A stretch of 5,899 bases of DNA from Anaerolineae bacterium (GTDB lineage: Bacteria; Chloroflexota; Anaerolineae; Anaerolineales; E44-bin32): contig DAOVIK010000124.1 in the NCBI GenBank assembly GCA_030673735.1, forward strand, positions 1-5,899, read 5' to 3'. Below the pieces are notes generated by a model. That model did no database searches. It was not told the DNA's origin and was given only the letters and a program-made list of their open reading frames with translations. Position numbers and translations under genes: made by a program. Shown piece by piece: positions 1 through 3,774 of this stretch. How positions within the stretch are numbered: position 1 is the first letter of the stretch; each line of letters starts with the position of its first letter.

Positions 1-473
1 ATTTGTGGCTTTTCGGGGATAACATCGAGGATCGCATGGGCGGCGTGCTGTAATTGGGCCTCTACTTCCTCGGCGGTTTCGTAGCCTCGATTGCCCAGAT
101 CATTGTTGGTCCCAGTTCCATGATCCCTATGGTTGGAGCCAGTGGCGCAATTGCAGCTGTTCTCGGCGGATACTTGATTCTATTCCCTAGGGTAAGAGTG
201 AGAGGGATCGTTCCCCTGGGACTGGTCAGTACGGTCGCGGAATGGCCGGCTTGGATCGTTCTTGGCCTGTGGTTCGGAATACAGTTGTTGAACGGTGTTG
301 TATCCGTTGCATTGGAAACCAGCACAACGGGCGGAGTAGCATTCTTTGCGCACATTGGGGGTTTCGTCATCGGGCTCGCCTTGACCTGGATCTTCATGAA
401 GATCGTCCCGCAGCCGCCGGTGCAGCAGCGGCACGAAGTCCTCTACGAGCGCGCCAGGCGCTACCGATATTAA
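1..473 (+). pseudogene. Rhomboid-family intramembrane serine protease, 5'-truncated by the window and interrupted by an in-frame TAA
   Basis: Rhomboids cleave transmembrane substrates inside the membrane with a Ser-His dyad. In the frame starting at base 3, the first residues read LWLFGDNIEDRMGG, the conserved segment before a core helix. A TAA at 51-53 follows, and the same frame then continues to a TAA at 471-473. The downstream part holds the GASGA serine motif (Ser codon 141-143) and the AHIGGF histidine motif (His codon 351-353). About four hydrophobic helices are visible: roughly 54-110, 129-185, 250-310 and 333-390. A short charged tail (RHEVLYERARRYRY) ends the protein. The family pattern lines up across the TAA without a gap, at a position where relatives usually carry Tyr or Phe, so this looks like a point nonsense change rather than a frameshift. 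The TTG at 54 could in principle restart translation, but the product would lack the N-terminal helices. A sequencing or assembly error is equally possible. The family call is firm; the pseudogene status is tentative. Confidence 0.8.
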
Positions 474-577
474 ACCGACAATCCTTGGCGTAGATCGAAC
501 AAAGCAAGCACAGGGAGTAATGGAAACTAGGTGGGCGATAGCCTCATATCCTCATGCTCGGAATTATGACCCGCCGA
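474..577. other. Short convergent intergenic spacer
   Basis: The rhomboid frame (rightward) and the propeller gene (leftward) end facing each other about 100 bases apart. I looked for a bidirectional terminator and found only trivial stems, such as GGC-GATA-GCC near 526-535, with no T-tract on either strand. No gene is evident. Confidence 0.5.
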
Positions 578-1711
578 TCAAGGCCCCCACGACGGGCGAC
601 CATCGCCGCCGATGGCATCTGTCAGTTGGGTGACCGAACCTCCATCGGCATCCATGAGGTAGATCTCATAACTCCCGCTGCGATCCGAGGCGAACGCCAG
701 GAATTGGCCATCCAAAGACCAAGCCGGAGACCAGTCGCTCTCCGGATTTTCCGTCAGGCGGGTCACATTCCTGCTGGCAACCTCAATCACAAGGATTTCA
801 TAGTCCCCGGTCGGATGAGATGAATATGCGATGCGGCTCCCGTCAGGAGACCAATTGCCCAGCAGATCGTGCGCAGTGCTATCGGTGGTAAGGCGTTGCA
901 TGTTGCTGCCATCGATTCCAATCAGGTAGATGTTGTAGTCTCCTTCCAGATCGGATTGGAATGCGATCGTCCGGCCATCCGGGGACCAGGCCACGAAATC
1001 ATCAATGGCCTGGTTATCGGTGAGTGCGGTGACGTCGCTGCCGTCTGCGTTCATTAGATAGACGTCAAAGTCCCCATCTCGGTCAGAACAGAAGGCAATG
1101 CGCTGGCCATCGGGCGACCAGGTAGGAAATACGTCGTGCTGCGGGTGGTCGGTCAGGAGTGCTAAGTTGCTTCCATCATCATCCATCACATAAACGTCAT
1201 AATCGCCATCGCGGTCGGAATGGAAAAGCAGCCTGGTTCCATCTGGTGACCAGACAGGAGAGGCATCAACTCCGGGGTCGTTTGTCAATTGCGTGACGTT
1301 GCCGCCGTTGGCGTCCATTACATAGATCTCGGAGTCGCCATCGCGATCGGACTGGAACGCGATTCGACCATTGCCCACGATCGGTCCGGGCTCCTCGGTT
1401 GGAGACGGGGAGGCCTCCGCAATGGTGGCAGTTGGGACCACGGACACCTCAGTGGGTGTTTCAGTGGTAGCTGGTTGCACAGACTGCCCTAGGCGATCAT
1501 ATAGGCCCGTAATCCCGAAAACGCCAACTGCAAAGATGACGACACCCAGGGTTCCCATCACCCAGCGGGAAGACTGAGATTCGAACGAAAGGGGTTTGTC
1601 AAGCTCAATGTCCAGGCCTACGCCGAGCTTTGTGACTCGGAAGCCACGTCTGGCGAGGATGACCAGTAGGATTCCAATAATGATCAGCATTGCCGACAAT
1701 GGCAAATCCAT
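578..1711 (-). CDS. Membrane-anchored TolB/PD40-type beta-propeller protein
   Basis: A protein of about 377 residues with no recognisable enzyme motif. Two hydrophobic segments lie near residues 7-20 and 50-69, separated by a loop that begins with basic residues (ARRGFRV). A Thr/Pro/Ser/Glu-rich linker follows at about 77-112, and the rest is six tandem PD40 blades ending in RPSWGP. Positive charges after the first helix suggest the inter-helix loop is cytoplasmic, placing linker and propeller outside the membrane; this topology is inferred. TolB-like propellers usually serve as protein- or ligand-binding scaffolds. The frame opens at GTG 1717-1715, but I chose ATG 1711-1709 because an AAGGGAG sequence (1717-1723) sits 5 bases upstream of it, while that motif abuts the GTG directly. 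The gene stands alone, divergent from the phosphatase gene and convergent with the rhomboid. The architecture is certain and the function unknown; it is not TolB itself, since no Tol-Pal genes are nearby and the anchor differs. Confidence 0.88.
   Translation of the reverse strand: MDLPLSAMLIIIGILLVILARRGFRVTKLGVGLDIELDKPLSFESQSSRWVMGTLGVVIFAVGVFGITGLYDRLGQSVQPATTETPTEVSVVPTATIAEASPSPTEEPGPIVGNGRIAFQSDRDGDSEIYVMDANGGNVTQLTNDPGVDASPVWSPDGTRLLFHSDRDGDYDVYVMDDDGSNLALLTDHPQHDVFPTWSPDGQRIAFCSDRDGDFDVYLMNADGSDVTALTDNQAIDDFVAWSPDGRTIAFQSDLEGDYNIYLIGIDGSNMQRLTTDSTAHDLLGNWSPDGSRIAYSSHPTGDYEILVIEVASRNVTRLTENPESDWSPAWSLDGQFLAFASDRSGSYEIYLMDADGGSVTQLTDAIGGDGRPSWGP
581..1369 (-). repeat. Six tandem PD40 (WD40-like) blade repeats, about 132 bp each
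   Basis: Read on the minus strand, the coding sequence repeats with a period of 44 codons (lengths 44, 44, 44, 45, 44 and 42). Each unit follows the plan [R]IAF-x-SDRDGDxxIYVMDxDGSN-x-x-x-LT, then W-SPDG. Blades 1 to 3 are the most alike and share SDRDGD exactly; blades 4 and 5 have drifted (SDLEGD, SHPTGD); blade 6 has SDRSGS and ends WGP instead of WSPDG. The plus strand shows the repeats as recurring near-copies of ccatcgcgatcgga, for example around 1338, 1206 and 1073. This is a protein-domain repeat, not a CRISPR or satellite array. Confidence 0.9.
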
Positions 1712-1716
1712 CGTCA

Positions 1717-1723
1717 CTCCCTT
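1717..1723 (-). promoter_or_regulatory. Ribosome binding site that decides the propeller gene start
   Basis: On the minus strand AAGGGAG lies 5 bases before ATG 1711. For the upstream in-frame GTG (1717-1715) the same motif would have no spacing at all, so ATG 1711 is preferred. Confidence 0.65.
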
Positions 1724-1754
1724 CTACTGCCCAGGAATAGCAATCCAAGATGCA

Positions 1755-1760
1755 ATTATA
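1755..1760 (-). promoter_or_regulatory. Perfect TATAAT -10 element upstream of the propeller gene
   Basis: The minus strand reads TATAAT about 43 bases before ATG 1711, which would give a leader of roughly 35 bases. No TTGACA-like -35 is found 16-18 bases further upstream (the sequence there is around tagggc), and there is no extended TG. The promoter therefore rests on the -10 alone, and an activator may be needed if it is real. Confidence 0.4.
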
Positions 1761-1917
1761 GTCTGATCTCACGGCCAGCCCTAGCGCCGAGAGGCCAGAG
1801 GTTGTCTACGGAATGACATGGACCAACGGGCGGATCCCCCGGCGTTCGAGCTCGATGTCATATCTACCAAGTGCGGACTCAAGAATCGATCGCGAAGCGT
1901 GATTTCAACCAAAGTGC

Positions 1918-1947
1918 TTGATCGAGAATGGAGGAAGGGCGTACAAT
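1918..1947 (+). promoter_or_regulatory. Candidate sigma-70-type promoter for the phosphatase gene
   Basis: TTGATC (1918-1923, four of six matches to TTGACA) is followed after 18 bases by TACAAT (1942-1947, five of six matches to TATAAT). Transcription would begin near 1954 and give a leader of almost 200 bases that includes the hairpin at 2008-2037. This is a by-eye match; sequences of this quality also occur by chance. Confidence 0.4.
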
Positions 1948-2007
1948 AGGGGCAGGTAGTAAAACCTCCCGGTCTGCAGGCTCGCTGCACTCGCAACATG
2001 GATCGCC

Positions 2008-2037
2008 GTAAAACTGCCCTCGGAACCGGCGGTTTAC
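2008..2037 (+). promoter_or_regulatory. Hairpin in the presumed 5' leader of the phosphatase mRNA
   Basis: GTAAAACTGCC (2008-2018) pairs with GGCGGTTTAC (2028-2037) as ten base pairs, with one bulged A and one G-U wobble, around the 9-base loop ctcggaacc. No T-run follows, so it is not an intrinsic terminator as such. Its position, about 110 bases before the start codon and after the candidate promoter, would fit an mRNA stability or regulatory element. No known riboswitch class was recognised. Confidence 0.35.
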
Positions 2038-2135
2038 CCTCCGAAAGCAGGCCATATGGAGGGACTGGCCAACTATCCACATCTCCGCACAATGCCCTCC
2101 GCTCCATCCGCACCAGGGTGAGTCGGTGTAAGCTC

Positions 2136-2141
2136 AAGAGG
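2136..2141 (+). promoter_or_regulatory. Ribosome binding site of the phosphatase gene
   Basis: AAGAGG ends 8 bases before ATG 2150, a normal spacing. It supports this ATG, which also starts exactly at the expected N-terminus of the cNMP-binding fold. Confidence 0.6.
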
Positions 2142-2149
2142 TTGAATAC

Positions 2150-3385
2150 ATGAGCCAAGAAGCCATTCGCAGCGTTCCGCTATTTGCATCCCTTCCCCCG
2201 GAAGAGATCGCGCGCCTTGCCCAAAGCCTTCGCCCTGTCGAATTGAAGGAAAACTCGATCTTGATGCGGGAAGGTATGCTTGATCCTCGCTACTACATTC
2301 TGCTCGAAGGCGAAGTGGAGATTATAAAAGCCATGGGACAGCCCGACGAGCGCGTCCTGGCTGTACGCCAAGCACCTTCCTTCATTGGGGAGATGAGCTT
2401 ATTTAGCGATGATGGCAAGCACACGGCGAGCGTTCGCTCCCTTACGGAGCTGCAGCTCCTCGAGCTAGGGCGGGACGATCTCGATGGGCTCCTGCGCAGA
2501 CAACCGGATTTGGCCTATCAAATGCTGCGGACGATGAGCAAGCGCCTGGATGAGTCCGAGAACCTCACCATACGCGACCTGCGCCGGAAGAACCGCGAGT
2601 TGATGCAGGCATATGCGGAGTTGGAGGCCGCGCAGGAGCAGATCGTTGAGAAGGAGAAGCTGGAGCGCTCACTGGAGGTTGCCCGAGAGATCCAGATGAG
2701 CATCCTGCCCAGAAGCTATCCCCTCGTTGCAGGATACGACTTCGGAGCGACGATGGTCCCAATGGCCGCCGTTGGTGGCGATTTCTATGACTTCATCAAT
2801 TTGGGCGAGAATACTCTCGGGATCGCTGTCGGCGACGTTACGGATCACGGCGTCCCCGCCGCACTGCTCATGGCCCTGACGGTGACCCTCCTGCGGGCCG
2901 AGTCACGCAGAGAAGCCTCGCCAAGAGACGTGTTGCTGAGCATCAATCGTCATATGCTGGAGATGGATGAAACCGGCATGTTCGTAACATTGCTTTACGG
3001 GATTCTGGATTGTCAATCAGGCGAATTCACGTATGCTCGTGCGGGGCATGAAATCCCCATCCTATTTGATGCACATGGAAATACAGTCGACTTGGAACGC
3101 CAAAAAGGCCAGCCGGTAGGCCTGTTTTCCGCCCCGCTATTTGATGAGCAGCAATTAAAGATTCCCTCTGGCGGTATGCTGTTCCTCTATTCTGACGGAG
3201 CGACCGACGCTTGCGACGATCATGACAGCAGGTATGGCCTGGGCAAGCTGCAAGCTGCGCTTCATGGATATCGCAAGGAGAAAGCAAAGACCATCTGCGA
3301 ATCTGTTTGGCAATCCTTGGTGGCCCACAGAGGCAAGGCATTACAACAGGACGATGTGACTTTGCTGGCAGTCAAAGCGGAATGA
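2150..3385 (+). CDS. Cyclic-nucleotide-binding-domain SpoIIE/RsbU-type PP2C phosphatase
   Basis: A complete 411-residue soluble signalling protein. Residues 1-130 form a CAP-type cyclic-nucleotide-binding fold: it opens SVPLFASLPPEEI, has the YYILLEGEVEI strand pair, and the phosphate cassette reads IGEMSLF (79-85). At the usual phosphate-binding Arg the sequence has His91 (KHTASV), so ligand binding may be altered or lost. Residues 131-185 are a charged heptad-like helix, probably a coiled-coil dimerisation and signal-transfer linker. Residues 190-409 are a SpoIIE PP2C domain with all expected acidic motifs: VGGDFYDF (Asp211), GDVTDHGVPAALLMA (Asp229), YARAGHEIPIL, GQPVGLF, YSDGATDA (Asp349) and QDDVTLL (Asp401/402). 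Family members remove phosphate from Ser/Thr of anti-anti-sigma proteins and so switch on alternative sigma factors. No such partner lies in the window. The next gene encodes a cyclase-fold protein, suggesting cNMP-linked control. The domain calls are firm; the physiological target is unknown. Confidence 0.95.
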   Translation: MSQEAIRSVPLFASLPPEEIARLAQSLRPVELKENSILMREGMLDPRYYILLEGEVEIIKAMGQPDERVLAVRQAPSFIGEMSLFSDDGKHTASVRSLTELQLLELGRDDLDGLLRRQPDLAYQMLRTMSKRLDESENLTIRDLRRKNRELMQAYAELEAAQEQIVEKEKLERSLEVAREIQMSILPRSYPLVAGYDFGATMVPMAAVGGDFYDFINLGENTLGIAVGDVTDHGVPAALLMALTVTLLRAESRREASPRDVLLSINRHMLEMDETGMFVTLLYGILDCQSGEFTYARAGHEIPILFDAHGNTVDLERQKGQPVGLFSAPLFDEQQLKIPSGGMLFLYSDGATDACDDHDSRYGLGKLQAALHGYRKEKAKTICESVWQSLVAHRGKALQQDDVTLLAVKAE

Positions 3386-3411
3386 CGAAACGGCTGCCAC
3401 GAAGGCGCTCC

Positions 3412-3450
3412 CCACGCAGCCAAGGCGCAGCCGGCTGTGGTTGCCTTCAT
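3412..3450 (+). terminator. Weak intrinsic terminator candidate after the phosphatase gene
   Basis: CCAC(gc)AGCC (3412-3421) pairs with GGCTGTGG (3433-3440) as eight pairs with a 2-base bulge and an 11-base loop, followed by the modestly T-rich ttgccttcat. The tract is too broken for a strong Rho-independent terminator. GGCTGC at 3392-3397 could compete by pairing with GCAGCC at 3416-3421. Confidence 0.25.
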
Positions 3451-3454
3451 CCGA

Positions 3455-3483
3455 TTGAACCGACCTGTAAAATGCGATATGCT
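3455..3483 (+). promoter_or_regulatory. Candidate promoter for the cyclase gene
   Basis: TTGAAC (3455-3460, four of six matches) and TATGCT (3478-3483, four of six) are exactly 17 bases apart. Transcription would start near 3490, leaving a long leader of about 285 bases. A second, weaker pair, TTGCAT (3668-3673) and TACAGT (3691-3696), also 17 bases apart, lies closer to the gene and could serve instead. Both are by-eye matches only. Confidence 0.3.
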
Positions 3484-3485
3484 AA

Positions 3486-3495
3486 TGGATACAGT
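3486..3495 (+). repeat. Direct repeat TGGATACAGT, copy 1
   Basis: The decamer TGGATACAGT occurs here and again at 3687-3696, 201 bases downstream, both in the gap before the cyclase gene. Each copy overlaps or closely follows a candidate promoter. It could be a regulator-binding half-site or simple chance. Confidence 0.4.
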
Positions 3496-3686
3496 TCGAA
3501 CAGAATAATCATGCTTCTTGGCATAGGCCTGGACCTACGGAATTAATTGCATCAAAGCCGCACTGATGATACGCACCGCAATGGTCCACACCCCACCATA
3601 AACACCCATTCATTCTCAAGACGGTTGTGCTGATCTCGTCTTAGGGTTGCCCGAATGCGATCTGCCTTTGCATATCTCGCGCATAC

Positions 3687-3696
3687 TGGATACAGT
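3687..3696 (+). repeat. Direct repeat TGGATACAGT, copy 2
   Basis: Exact second copy of the decamer at 3486-3495. The preceding bases are also similar (tac here, taa in copy 1). Its last six bases double as the -10-like TACAGT of the weaker promoter candidate. Confidence 0.4.
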
Positions 3697-3760
3697 GCCC
3701 AAACAAGAAGCTGTGTGACAACCATCTACATGTTGTTTCTCCAACCCCTTGGACGCTGTT

Positions 3761-3767
3761 GGTGGAG
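3761..3767 (+). promoter_or_regulatory. Ribosome binding site that selects a TTG start for the cyclase gene
   Basis: GGTGGAG ends 7 bases before TTG 3775. The in-frame stop TGA lies at 3772-3774, directly before that TTG, so the true start must be at or after 3775. The first ATG (3820) has no purine-rich sequence before it, and starting there would remove the beginning of the N-terminal helix. Confidence 0.65.
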
Positions 3768-3774
3768 ATCTTGA

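Larger units (their letters stand above)
1761..2149. other. Divergent intergenic region, no convincing gene
   Basis: Between the two divergent genes lie about 440 bases (1712-2149); this part holds a candidate rightward promoter (1918-1947) and a leader hairpin (2008-2037). A 125-codon minus-strand open frame (1781-2158) covers most of it. Its translation is rich in Arg, Pro, Ser and Cys, has no domain-like pattern, and overlaps the start and ribosome binding site of the phosphatase gene, so I do not call it a gene. Confidence 0.55.
3386..3774 (+). other. Intergenic gap between the phosphatase and cyclase genes
   Basis: About 390 bases without a credible gene, visibly more AT-rich than its flanks in the middle. 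It holds a weak terminator candidate (3412-3450), a possible promoter (3455-3483), a palindrome AATTAATT (3541-3548), a 10-bp direct repeat, and the ribosome binding site of the cyclase gene at its right end. A 79-codon frame at 3307-3546 begins inside the phosphatase gene and looks random. The size of the gap argues against a tightly coupled operon, though read-through remains possible. Confidence 0.55.

Noticed and set aside
1060..1370. Recurring short near-copies on the plus strand, possible CRISPR
   Set aside because: The copies are about 132 bp apart and in frame with the PD40 blades on the minus strand; they are explained by the protein repeat.
554..1577. Several plus-strand open frames (554-823, 869-1057, 1289-1492, 1371-1577)
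   Set aside because: All are shadows of the minus-strand propeller gene. Their translations are low-complexity mirrors of the repeats, with no start signals.
1781..2158. 125-codon minus-strand open frame in the divergent intergenic region
   Set aside because: Composition is irregular (many Arg, Ser, Pro, Cys) with no recognisable motif. It overlaps the start and ribosome binding site of the phosphatase gene and has no convincing start signal.
3475..3515. tRNA T-arm-like GTTCGAAC at 3494-3501
   Set aside because: The flanking bases do not form a 5-bp T stem, and no matching acceptor, anticodon or D arm can be drawn upstream.
3307..3546. 79-codon plus-strand open frame spanning the end of the phosphatase gene
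   Set aside because: It lies mostly in another frame of a real gene and then in the AT-richer gap; its translation shows no domain pattern.
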